The notes under the pieces are model-generated. The model did no database searches, was not told where the DNA came from, and saw only the letters and a program-made list of their open reading frames with translations. The position numbers were made by a program, and so were the translations under genes. From Prosthecobacter sp. (GTDB lineage: Bacteria > Verrucomicrobiota > Verrucomicrobiia > Verrucomicrobiales > Verrucomicrobiaceae), in NCBI GenBank assembly GCA_020216965.1, contig JAIWOJ010000051.1:1-8985 (forward strand): 8,985 bases of DNA, read 5' to 3'. Below, in pieces: positions 1 through 5,809 of this stretch; the first letter of the stretch is position 1, and every line of letters starts with the position of its first letter.

Positions 1-682
1 GATCCAGAGAAGGAACTGAACGATCCAGAGAAGGCGCGGAATGATCCAGAGAAGCAACGGAACGCTTTTGCAGCTTGCCAGAATCATTGAGCGGCGATCC
101 AGAATCAGTCGAATTCGTATCTGAATCGGATTGCGACTGAGGGGATGGATTCGATCTTAGCTTAGATGATTTCTGTTTCTTCCTAGCGGAAAGCCCCAGC
201 TTCTCCGCCAGGCTGCGGGTGATCAGGGCGGCATCCGGCTCGCTGAGAAAGCGCATCAGCTCCATGCCGCTGCTCGCATCATCCTGCGGGCCGGTTTTCA
301 GCGCGTAGTCGCGCAGGGCGGGATCGCGCAGGGCATCGATGCCGATGAGGCGCACGACCTCCGCACGGCCATTGGCCAGCGCCACGTCCGCCTCCACGAC
401 GGGCGCTGCGATGCCAAACTCGCGCAGCCAGCTCATTTCGCCAAGGAGCCGTTCATCCAGGCCCAGGGGCGGGCAGGTGATCTCCAGCGCGGCCTTGCCG
501 GAGACCGCGTCCAGGGCGGCGCTGAAGCCGCGCAGGGAGCCCGCGTTGGCAAGCTGGATAGCCAGCACCACCGCCACGCCCAGGGTGACGCCCAGGGCCG
601 TCACGGCGGTGCGCAGGCGATGCGCCAGCATGGGGCGGAGGATGAGGCGGCGGAACAGCGCGGGCATGGCGGGCAAGGTCAT
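1..682 (-). CDS. ABC transporter permease, FtsX/MacB-like (partial, C-terminal part beyond the left edge)
   Basis: Integral inner-membrane subunit that should pair with the ATPase encoded just upstream. Start chosen at 682 because its ATG overlaps the ATPase stop codon (ATGA, 679-682), the usual sign of translational coupling. 227 residues are visible with no stop before the window edge. Residues about 24-46 form one hydrophobic membrane helix directly after a basic stretch, with the FtsX-type pattern RTAVTALGVTLGVAVVLAI. Residues about 47-163 resemble the extracytoplasmic MacB_PCD domain, ending in ITRSLAEKLGLS. Where that family usually continues with a short GD-type turn, this protein enters a Lys/Ser/Asp-rich low-complexity stretch (about 165-227) that includes five heptads. 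Family knowledge: such ATPase/permease pairs extract lipoproteins, export peptides or drugs, or act in division. The substrate cannot be told here. No Shine-Dalgarno site is seen before the start. Confidence 0.85.
   Translation of the reverse strand, partial: MTLPAMPALFRRLILRPMLAHRLRTAVTALGVTLGVAVVLAIQLANAGSLRGFSAALDAVSGKAALEITCPPLGLDERLLGEMSWLREFGIAAPVVEADVALANGRAEVVRLIGIDALRDPALRDYALKTGPQDDASSGMELMRFLSEPDAALITRSLAEKLGLSARKKQKSSKLRSNPSPQSQSDSDTNSTDSGSPLNDSGKLQKRSVASLDHSAPSLDRSVPSLD
2..106 (-). repeat. 21-bp tandem repeats encoding Ser-rich heptads inside the permease
   Basis: Three good copies of a 21-bp unit begin with GATCCAGAGAAG at plus-strand positions 1, 22 and 43. Read in the permease frame they give the heptads RSVASLD, HSAPSLD and RSVPSLD (residues 207-227). 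Two degenerate upstream heptads, DSGSPLN and DSGKLQK (residues 193-206), keep the seven-residue phase and Ser at position 2. The array reaches the window edge, so its full copy number is unknown. GC over positions 1-180 is about 48% by hand count, against about 67% over 241-360, so the insert differs in composition from the host gene. Confidence 0.8.
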
Positions 683-1356
683 TCCGGGGACTGGATGCGC
701 CCGTCCTTCATGCGCAGGATCTTGCCCGCTGCGGCGGCCACGCTGGCATCGTGCGTGGCCATGAGGATCGCCACGCCCAGCTCACGGTTCAGCTCGCGGA
801 AAAGCTCCAGCACGCGCGCGCCATTCGTGCTATCCAGGCTGCCGGTGGGCTCGTCCGCGATGAGCAGCGCGGGCTGGTGAATGACCGCGCGTGCCAGGGC
901 GGCCCGCTGCGCCTCACCGCCGGAGACATGCGCGGGCAGGTGCCCCAGCCGGTGGCTGATGCCCACGCGCTCTGCCAGCGTTGCCGCGCGGGCAAAGGCC
1001 GCGCGCTCAGGCATCCGCGCCAGCATCAGCGGCATGGCGATGTTTTCCTGGAGGGTCAGGGTGGGCAGCAGGTTGAAGAACTGGAAGACAAAGCCGATGC
1101 GCTCGCGGCGCAGGCGGGTCAGCTCCGCATCGCCCATGCCGGCCAGGTTTTGCCCATCCAGCCGCAGGCTGCCGGCGTCTGCGCGGTCCATGCCGCCGCA
1201 GATCTGCAGCAGGGTGGATTTTCCACAGCCAGAGGGGCCCATGAGGGCGAGGAAATCACCCCGGTCCACCGTCAGGCTCACGCCGCGCAGGGCGGGCACG
1301 GGGGCATCGGTCAGGGGATAGGTTCGGACAAGGTCGGAGGCTTCGAGCAGGGGCAC
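679..1356 (-). CDS. ABC transporter ATP-binding protein (LolD/MacB type)
   Basis: Cytoplasmic ATPase that powers the downstream permease. 225 residues, normal for a single-domain LolD-like subunit. All nucleotide-binding motifs are intact: Walker A GPSGCGKST (40-48), Q-loop Gln92 in FVFQFFNLLPTLT, signature VSGGEAQR (144-151), Walker B LLIADEP (164-170) with catalytic Glu169, D-loop SLD, and H-loop His202. The FQFFNLLPTLT and NI.MPL pattern is typical of the MacB/LolD/FtsE branch. The start is GTG at 1356, supported by the leading sequence LLEASDLVRTY, which is where the family's first strand begins. No clear ribosome binding site precedes it. It starts 90 bp after cinA and overlaps the permease start by four bases, so ATPase and permease form an operon. 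Gene name left blank because the substrate is unknown. Confidence 0.94.
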   Translation of the reverse strand: MPLLEASDLVRTYPLTDAPVPALRGVSLTVDRGDFLALMGPSGCGKSTLLQICGGMDRADAGSLRLDGQNLAGMGDAELTRLRRERIGFVFQFFNLLPTLTLQENIAMPLMLARMPERAAFARAATLAERVGISHRLGHLPAHVSGGEAQRAALARAVIHQPALLIADEPTGSLDSTNGARVLELFRELNRELGVAILMATHDASVAAAAGKILRMKDGRIQSPE

Positions 1357-1402
1357 GGGACAGCTTACGCCTGCACGGGGGGCAGCAAACGCAGGTTCTT
1401 CA

Positions 1403-1420
1403 CCGGACAGGAGTGTCCGG
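1403..1420. other. Perfect inverted repeat between cinA and the ABC ATPase gene
   Basis: CCGGACA, a four-base loop GGAG, then TGTCCGG: a 7-bp perfect stem of high GC. On the minus strand it begins about 27 bases after the cinA stop and lies about 46 bases before the ATPase GTG. No U-run follows it in that direction, so it is not a canonical intrinsic terminator. It could act as a processing or attenuation hairpin, or have no function. Confidence 0.4.
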
Positions 1421-1446
1421 GCTCCTTTTCTGTCCCGATGCGGGCG

Positions 1447-2694
1447 TCACAGCGGTAGGCCGAAGAGCCGACGGCGCAGGAGGTCGAGCGCGGCTTGGCT
1501 GGAGAGGAGCTTGAAGCGGTCGCGCGTGCCGGGGTAGAAAAAGCGCCGGACGACGGTCTCTGCGCCCTGGGAGGCTAGGGCGATGAAGACGGTGCCGACG
1601 GGTTTGGCCTCGCTGCCCCCCGTCGGCCCGGCGATGCCGGTGAGGGCGAGCGCGTGGTGGGCACCTGAGGCGGCCCTTGCCCCCTCCGCCATGGCACGGG
1701 CGACGGGCTCGCTCACCGCGCCGTGCTGCTCTAAAAGCTCCGCAGGCACGCCGACGTGCTTTTGCTTGGCCTCGTTGGCATAGGTGATGAAGCCGTGGCC
1801 GAAGACGCCGGAGGAGCCGCTGACATCGGTGATGCGGCTGGCTAGATAGCCGCCCGTGCAGGATTCCGCCGTTGCCAGCCACTGGCCGCGCTCTGCCAGG
1901 GCCTGCACCACTACCTGCTCGATCAGGCGGCGGTCGGTGGAGACGATGTGCTCCCCCAGCTTTTCACGCACGATGGCCTCACCTGCGGCCACAGGGCCGG
2001 GCTGGCCGGAGAGGCGCACATCCACATCCCCCTGACGGATGCAGTAACCGAGGGTGAGACCAGGCACGGCTTCGAGCTGCTTTTCCACGCGCTCGACGAT
2101 GTCGCTCTCGCCCAAACCGGTGATTTTGAAATAGCGGATGGTGCGGCTGGCCCCATCAGGCAGCAGGGCGCGCAGGCGCGGCTCCACATGCGTTTCCATC
2201 ATGGGCTTTAGCTCACGCGGTGGGCCGGGCATGAGGAAAAAATGGGTATTCCAGCCGCGGGCATGGCTCAGCTCCGCAGGGAAATAGAGACCGGGGGCGG
2301 TGCCGAAGGGATTCTCCAGCACGATCGCCCCGCGCGGCACCATGGCCTGGCGGAGGTTGGAGCTGGACATGACGCGATTTCGCTTCGCAAAGAAGGCCTC
2401 CAGGTGCGCCTTGATCCCCTCATCCAGCTCCATCGGCAGGCCGAGGATCTCGGCGATAGAATCGCGCGTGAGGTCGTCATTCGTCGGCCCCAAGCCGCCG
2501 GAGACAAGCACGACATCCGATCGCGCGGCGGCCTCAGCCATGGCATCCTTGATGACGGCACCATCGGAGACGACGAGATGGCGGGAGACCATGAGGCCCA
2601 GGGCGGCGATTTGCTGGCCCAGCCAGGCGGCATTGGTGTTGATGGTATCGCCGAGCAAGAGCTCGTCGCCAGTATTGACTAATTCGATGCGCAT
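1447..2694 (-). CDS. cinA: CinA-family protein (competence/damage-inducible; NMN amidohydrolase C-terminal domain)
   Basis: 415 residues, the usual length for full two-domain CinA. The N-terminal MoCF-like (COG1058) domain opens with MRIELVNTGDELLLGDTINT and carries SGGLGPTNDD (65-74). Residues about 255-412 are the CinA/PncC domain (COG1546) with TAESCTGG (275-282), ITYANEAK, HGAVSEPVARAMAEGAR and TGIAGPTGG (352-360). Family knowledge: the C-terminal domain deamidates nicotinamide mononucleotide to nicotinate mononucleotide in pyridine nucleotide salvage, and some N-terminal domains have ADP-ribose pyrophosphatase activity. A competence role is known only in some species. The reading frame stays open to 2793, but the family N-terminus (MRIEL..TGDELL) begins at the ATG at 2694, so the longer start is rejected. 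Divergent from queF; the ABC pair follows 90 bp downstream. Confidence 0.95.
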   Translation of the reverse strand: MRIELVNTGDELLLGDTINTNAAWLGQQIAALGLMVSRHLVVSDGAVIKDAMAEAAARSDVVLVSGGLGPTNDDLTRDSIAEILGLPMELDEGIKAHLEAFFAKRNRVMSSSNLRQAMVPRGAIVLENPFGTAPGLYFPAELSHARGWNTHFFLMPGPPRELKPMMETHVEPRLRALLPDGASRTIRYFKITGLGESDIVERVEKQLEAVPGLTLGYCIRQGDVDVRLSGQPGPVAAGEAIVREKLGEHIVSTDRRLIEQVVVQALAERGQWLATAESCTGGYLASRITDVSGSSGVFGHGFITYANEAKQKHVGVPAELLEQHGAVSEPVARAMAEGARAASGAHHALALTGIAGPTGGSEAKPVGTVFIALASQGAETVVRRFFYPGTRDRFKLLSSQAALDLLRRRLFGLPL

Positions 2695-2814
2695 GAGGGC
2701 GGGATGAGTGATTATCAACGAGCCTGGACGCGGCCAGGACGCCAGGGAAGCGCGAAGTTCCGTGCCGGACAGCGGCGGTTGCAGCCTGGGCATTCAAAGC
2801 CATGTTCAGCATCG
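2695..2814. promoter_or_regulatory. Divergent cinA/queF intergenic region with weak promoter candidates
   Basis: These 120 bp separate two divergent starts, so both promoters should lie here. On the minus strand GATAAT (complement of 2711-2716) matches five of six -10 bases and would give a leader of roughly 10 bases for cinA, but no good -35 is seen. On the plus strand TTGCAG (2779-2784) is an acceptable -35, but only a poor -10 (CATGTT, 2801-2806) follows it at 16 bp. No ribosome binding site is evident for either gene. These are suggestions only. Confidence 0.3.
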
Positions 2815-3249
2815 ATGCCTGAAATCCCTGAACTTTCCCTGCTTGGCCGCTCTGAACACCGCCTGCCCGCCAGCCCGGACGAGGCCGTGCTGGAGACCTT
2901 TCCCAACCGCAACCCCGGCCGTGCTTACACGATTCACCTCAGCCAGCCTGATTTTGCCTCGCTCTGCCCCGTGACCGGCCAGCCAGATGCGGCGCACATC
3001 GAGATCCTCTACATCCCCGAGGAGCGCTGTGTGGAGACCAAGTCGCTCAAATTCTACCTCGCCAGCTACCGCAACCATGCCCTTTTCAATGAAGCGATCG
3101 TCAACCGCATCTTGGATGACCTGGTGAAGGCTTGCGCGCCGCGCCAAGCGGTGGTGCGTGGCCGCTTTGCCCCGCGCGGCGGCATCCAACTGACCTGTGA
3201 GGCGCGCTATCCTGACTTTGACGGCAAGCTAGAGCTGCCGAAACCCTAA
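2815..3249 (+). CDS. queF: NADPH-dependent 7-cyano-7-deazaguanine reductase (QueF, short type I)
   Basis: Reduces the nitrile of preQ0 to the aminomethyl group of preQ1 with two NADPH, the last step before tRNA insertion in queuosine synthesis; cytosolic. 144 residues, a single T-fold domain, so the short type I form. Visible hallmarks are the nucleophilic cysteine in LCPVTGQPD (Cys51) with acid partner Asp58, the QueF signature ETKSLKFY (74-81) that binds NADPH, SYRNHALFNE ending in substrate-binding Glu93, and RGRFAPRGG near the C-terminus. By spacing from the cysteine, Asn92 occupies the place of the His usually found in FHE. The open frame extends back to 2704, but those residues are unlike QueF, so the ATG at 2815 is chosen. 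queC follows after 14 bp, and its product is this enzyme's substrate, which makes the assignment firm. Confidence 0.93.
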   Translation: MPEIPELSLLGRSEHRLPASPDEAVLETFPNRNPGRAYTIHLSQPDFASLCPVTGQPDAAHIEILYIPEERCVETKSLKFYLASYRNHALFNEAIVNRILDDLVKACAPRQAVVRGRFAPRGGIQLTCEARYPDFDGKLELPKP

Positions 3250-3263
3250 GCGCAGGCAACGCC

Positions 3264-3920
3264 ATGAAGACCTTTGTCCTCCTCAGCGGCGGCATGGATT
3301 CCGTCACCGCCCTGCACTGGGCGGCCAGGGAGCATGAGCTGGCAGGCGCGGTGAGCTTTGACTACGGCTCCAAGCACAATGACCGTGAGCTTGAGCAGGC
3401 ACGCTGGCACGCGGCGCGGATGGGCCTGCGGCATGACGTGGTGGCGCTGCCCTTTGTGAATGATCTTTTCACCTCCGATCTCCTGCGCAGTGGCGGGGAA
3501 GTGCCGGAGGGGCACTACGCCGATGAGAACATGAAGCGCACGGTGGTGCCCTTCCGCAATGGCATCATGCTCGCCATCGCCTGCGGCATCGCGGAATCTG
3601 CGGGTGCCGAGGCGCTCGTCATCGCTGCCCATGCCGGGGATCACGCCATTTATCCCGACTGTCGAGAGCCCTTCATGCAGGCCATGGCCGCCGCCATGCG
3701 GGAGGGCACCTACGCGCGGGTGGAGCTACTGCGGCCCTTCATTCACCTGGACAAGGCAGGCATCACCCGCCTGGGGGCAGATCTCGGGGTGGATTTTTCC
3801 CATACCTGGAGCTGCTACAAAGGGCGCGCGCTGCACTGCGGGCGCTGCGGCACCTGTGTCGAGCGCAGGGAGGCATTTCAGCTCGTGGGCATCCCTGATC
3901 CCACGGCCTATGAAAGCTGA
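3264..3920 (+). CDS. queC: 7-cyano-7-deazaguanine synthase (QueC)
   Basis: ATP-dependent enzyme converting 7-carboxy-7-deazaguanine and ammonia to preQ0, the substrate of QueF; cytosolic. 218 residues, normal length. The PP-loop SGGMDS is at 8-13. The family motifs FDYGSKHNDRE (32-42), VPFRNGIMLAIA (95-106) and HAGDHAIYPDCR (123-134) are all present. Four cysteines near the C-terminus (Cys184, Cys192, Cys195, Cys198 in SCYKGRALHCGRCGTC) make the structural zinc site. It starts 14 bp after the queF stop, on the same strand, so the two are very probably co-transcribed. queD and queE, needed for the earlier steps, are not in the window. The only ribosome-binding-like sequence before the start is a weak GCAGG. 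Confidence 0.97.
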   Translation: MKTFVLLSGGMDSVTALHWAAREHELAGAVSFDYGSKHNDRELEQARWHAARMGLRHDVVALPFVNDLFTSDLLRSGGEVPEGHYADENMKRTVVPFRNGIMLAIACGIAESAGAEALVIAAHAGDHAIYPDCREPFMQAMAAAMREGTYARVELLRPFIHLDKAGITRLGADLGVDFSHTWSCYKGRALHCGRCGTCVERREAFQLVGIPDPTAYES

Positions 3921-3947
3921 GAGCACTGAGAGCAGCGCGCGGGCTGC
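3917..3947 (+). other. 9-bp tandem duplication over the queC stop, plus a short hairpin
   Basis: CTGAGAGCA occurs twice head to tail (3917-3925 and 3926-3934). Each copy carries a TGA in the queC frame (3918-3920 and 3927-3929), so the gene ends in two in-frame stops nine bases apart. A GCAGC/GCTGC stem (3932-3936 with 3943-3947, six-base loop) follows. No U-run comes after it, so it is at most a weak terminator between queC and the bactofilin promoter. Confidence 0.45.
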
Positions 3948-3973
3948 ATGTGGCAAAAAATTTGACCGAGACA

Positions 3974-4003
3974 TTGACACCCGTCTCTGAGGGCCCGTAT
4001 ATT
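3974..4003 (+). promoter_or_regulatory. Strong sigma70-type promoter for the bactofilin operon
   Basis: TTGACA (3974-3979) matches the -35 consensus exactly. After an 18-bp spacer, TATATT (3998-4003) matches five of six -10 bases. Transcription is expected to start near 4010, within one or two bases of the ATG at 4012, which implies a leaderless or almost leaderless mRNA. This is the best promoter match in the window and sits in the only gap upstream of the two bactofilin genes. Confidence 0.7.
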
Positions 4004-4011
4004 TCCTTCCC

Positions 4012-4548
4012 ATGCTCAGGCAAATCATCGGTCAATCTAGCGAAGCGCCCAAAGATCTGCGTCCAGAGACTTCCCCAGTCCCTGCTCCCGTCGTCGAGCG
4101 CGCCCCCATCCTCTCCACTCCGGCTCCAGCCGCCCCACCTCAACGCGCCCCCTCCCCCTCCTACTCCATGACCTCCAGCAAAAACGTCCTCGCCAACGAT
4201 GTCGAGATCAAAGGCTCGATCAAATTCTCCCATGACCTCATCGTCGATGGCAAAATCGAAGGTGAAGTTCACTCCGATGGTGCCCTGACCGTCGGCGAAA
4301 ACGCCCTCATCAAAGGCGAGATCAAAACCCGCTCCGTGGTCATCTTCGGCAAGGTCGAAGGCAACATCACCGTCGTCGAGCGCTGCGAACTGAAGAGCAA
4401 CGCCATCCTGGTGGGTGACATCGCGGCTGGCACTCTCTCCATCGAAGAAGGGGCGACCTTCATGGGTCAGTCCTCCGTTGGCAAAAAAGCAGATACCGCC
4501 AAGTCTGCGGCACCCTCTCGTCCGCTCTCTTCCGGCGGCGGCAACTAA
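4012..4548 (+). CDS. Bactofilin (polymer-forming cytoskeletal protein)
   Basis: 178 residues. Residues about 58-156 are one bactofilin (DUF583) domain: a right-handed beta-helix seen here as repeating strands such as IKGSIKFSHDLIVDGKIEGE, ALIKGEIKTRSVVIFGKVEG and AILVGDIAAGTLSIEEGATF. The first 57 residues are Pro/Ala/Ser-rich and should be disordered; the last 20 are a short flexible tail, as usual in the family. Bactofilins self-assemble into non-polar filaments without nucleotide and usually sit on the inner membrane, where they scaffold cell-wall enzymes, stalks or other shape structures. An internal ATG at 4168 could start just before the domain. I prefer 4012 because its N-terminus MLRQIIG resembles MLRGLFG of the next gene and the promoter is spaced for it. 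There is no leader for a ribosome binding site. The zinc-ribbon bactofilin follows after 21 bp. Confidence 0.93.
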   Translation: MLRQIIGQSSEAPKDLRPETSPVPAPVVERAPILSTPAPAAPPQRAPSPSYSMTSSKNVLANDVEIKGSIKFSHDLIVDGKIEGEVHSDGALTVGENALIKGEIKTRSVVIFGKVEGNITVVERCELKSNAILVGDIAAGTLSIEEGATFMGQSSVGKKADTAKSAAPSRPLSSGGGN

Positions 4549-4569
4549 GCCACCCCAACCCATATCTCT

Positions 4570-5787
4570 GTGCTCAGGGGACTTTTTGGCAAAAAAAGCG
4601 ACGGTCCCACGCCACCCAAAGGCCAGATCGAGGTGAGATGTCCTGAATGCGGCGCGGCTCAGTATGAGCCGCGCCTCGTCGTTTCTACCTTTTGTAAAAA
4701 ATGTGGCGTTCATCTTTCCATCCAGCGTGGAAAGGTCACTGCCTCCACCGCCAGCCGGGCAGGCCGGGTGCGTGGTTCGGAGGATTGGGATGTGCCTGCG
4801 ACGCCCAATGGTAGCTCGGCTCCTGCGAAAAATGGCACGCACCCACCGCCAGACCCTGCCAAGAATGGCGGAGTGCATATTCCTCATGCTGCCGCTGAAG
4901 AGGCAGAATTGCTGACGACACCGCCAAGCCAGCAGGAGGTGGAGGAGGGCGGGTTTGGCGTCTTTTTGAAGCAGCAGGCATCTGCCGTCGAAGACACCTC
5001 CACCCAGCAGGCGGTGGCAGAGTCTTCGGGAGACAAGCCGCCCTCCGTAGCCGTGCCTTCCCAGCCTGAGGCTGAGCCGATGGATGCTGTGAAGGAGGCC
5101 ACAGAAGCCCCACCCCCAGCGCGCCCGCTCACAGGGACATTGCGGCGTCCGCAATCCAATTCCCCGCCGCCCACGCCTGCCCCGGAGCCGATGACGGCCA
5201 CCACCCTGCAACGGATGAAGGAGCAGGGGATTTACCGCAATGCCTACTTCAAAGATGCAGACTGTTTTGACTGTCGGCACAAATTTAAGGTAGGCCGTTC
5301 CTCACGCTCAGCGAGTTGCCCACAGTGTGGGGCCCTGATTTCTCTGGAAGATGTGGAGATCAACATGGACTCCACCCAGCCGGTGAAGACCCGTGGAGAC
5401 CTCCTGATCCGCAAACGTGGGCACCTCAGCACGGACCAAGTGCATTGCCGCGATTTGCGCTGCCAAGGCACCTTTGAGGCCAATGTGGAAGCCAGCGGCG
5501 ATGCCCTCTTTCGCACGACCGGCAAGATCATCGGCCAGGTGCGCTGCCGCCGCTTGGTGGTCGAGAAAGGGGCAGACGTCACGTTCCTCAATCCCATCCA
5601 TGCCGAGGAGGCTGACATTCAGGCGCGCGTCACTGGCACCATCATCTGCAGTGGGCCGCTTGCCATCGCCTCGGGCGGTGCCGTGAATGGAGATGTCACC
5701 GCGCGCTCAGTCGCCATTGAGCCTGGGGGTGAGCTGAATGGGGCCATGAACATCGTCCGCAGCCAGGTGCCACGCCCTGGGGCATGA
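4570..5787 (+). CDS. Bactofilin-like protein with two N-terminal zinc ribbons
   Basis: 405 residues from a GTG start. In order: a short hydrophobic/basic tip MLRGLFGKK (1-9), possibly a membrane anchor; zinc ribbon 1 with Cys24-x2-Cys27 and Cys42-x2-Cys45; a Pro/Ala/Ser/Glu-rich linker, probably disordered, about 55-215; zinc ribbon 2 with Cys232-x2-Cys235 and Cys250-x2-Cys253; then about 275-398 a bactofilin-type beta-helix (GDLLIRKRGHLS, FEANVEASGDALFRTTGKIIGQV, GTIICSGPLAIASGGAVNGDV, GGELNGAMNI). It follows the bactofilin gene by 21 bp with no terminator between them, so co-transcription is likely. Inference: it may co-polymerise with or cap the smaller bactofilin while the ribbons bind a partner or nucleic acid. 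The exact role is unknown. The domain reading is firm because cysteine pairs and strand repeats are plain; partner and function are not. No Shine-Dalgarno site. Confidence 0.85.
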   Translation: MLRGLFGKKSDGPTPPKGQIEVRCPECGAAQYEPRLVVSTFCKKCGVHLSIQRGKVTASTASRAGRVRGSEDWDVPATPNGSSAPAKNGTHPPPDPAKNGGVHIPHAAAEEAELLTTPPSQQEVEEGGFGVFLKQQASAVEDTSTQQAVAESSGDKPPSVAVPSQPEAEPMDAVKEATEAPPPARPLTGTLRRPQSNSPPPTPAPEPMTATTLQRMKEQGIYRNAYFKDADCFDCRHKFKVGRSSRSASCPQCGALISLEDVEINMDSTQPVKTRGDLLIRKRGHLSTDQVHCRDLRCQGTFEANVEASGDALFRTTGKIIGQVRCRRLVVEKGADVTFLNPIHAEEADIQARVTGTIICSGPLAIASGGAVNGDVTARSVAIEPGGELNGAMNIVRSQVPRPGA

Positions 5788-5793
5788 TGGGGG

Positions 5794-5809
5794 CTGTGTC
5801 AGCTCACAG
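5794..5809. terminator. Possible short hairpin between convergent genes
   Basis: CTGTG-TCAGCT-CACAG lies in the 16-bp gap between the zinc-ribbon bactofilin stop (5787) and the SDR stop (5804-5806), overlapping the end of the SDR gene. The position suits a shared terminator, but the stem is only 5 bp and no U-run follows on either strand, so this is weak. Confidence 0.25.

Noticed and set aside
1..106. CRISPR array reading of the 21-bp repeats
   Set aside because: The units are directly adjacent without spacers and keep the reading frame of the permease, so they are a coding tandem repeat.
751..1458. 235-codon plus-strand open frame opposite the ABC ATPase
   Set aside because: The minus strand encodes a complete ATPase with every motif. 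The plus-strand product is Gln/Gly/His-rich with no family resemblance.
2695..2793. N-terminal extension of cinA back to 2793
   Set aside because: The extra 33 residues do not look like CinA, whose family N-terminus begins at the ATG at 2694, and the extension would take up most of the queF promoter gap.
3932..3965. GCAGC hairpin followed by an A/T-rich run as a rho-independent terminator for queC
   Set aside because: On the plus strand the run after the stem is A-rich (CAAAAAATTT) and several bases away, not a U-run, so it does not fit an intrinsic terminator in the direction of queC.
3763..5280. 505-codon open frame on the minus strand opposite the end of queC, the bactofilin and the start of the zinc-ribbon bactofilin
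   Set aside because: Its product is low-complexity Gly/Arg/His-rich with no recognisable fold, and the plus-strand frames here hold clear QueC and bactofilin domains. It is an antisense shadow produced by codon bias.
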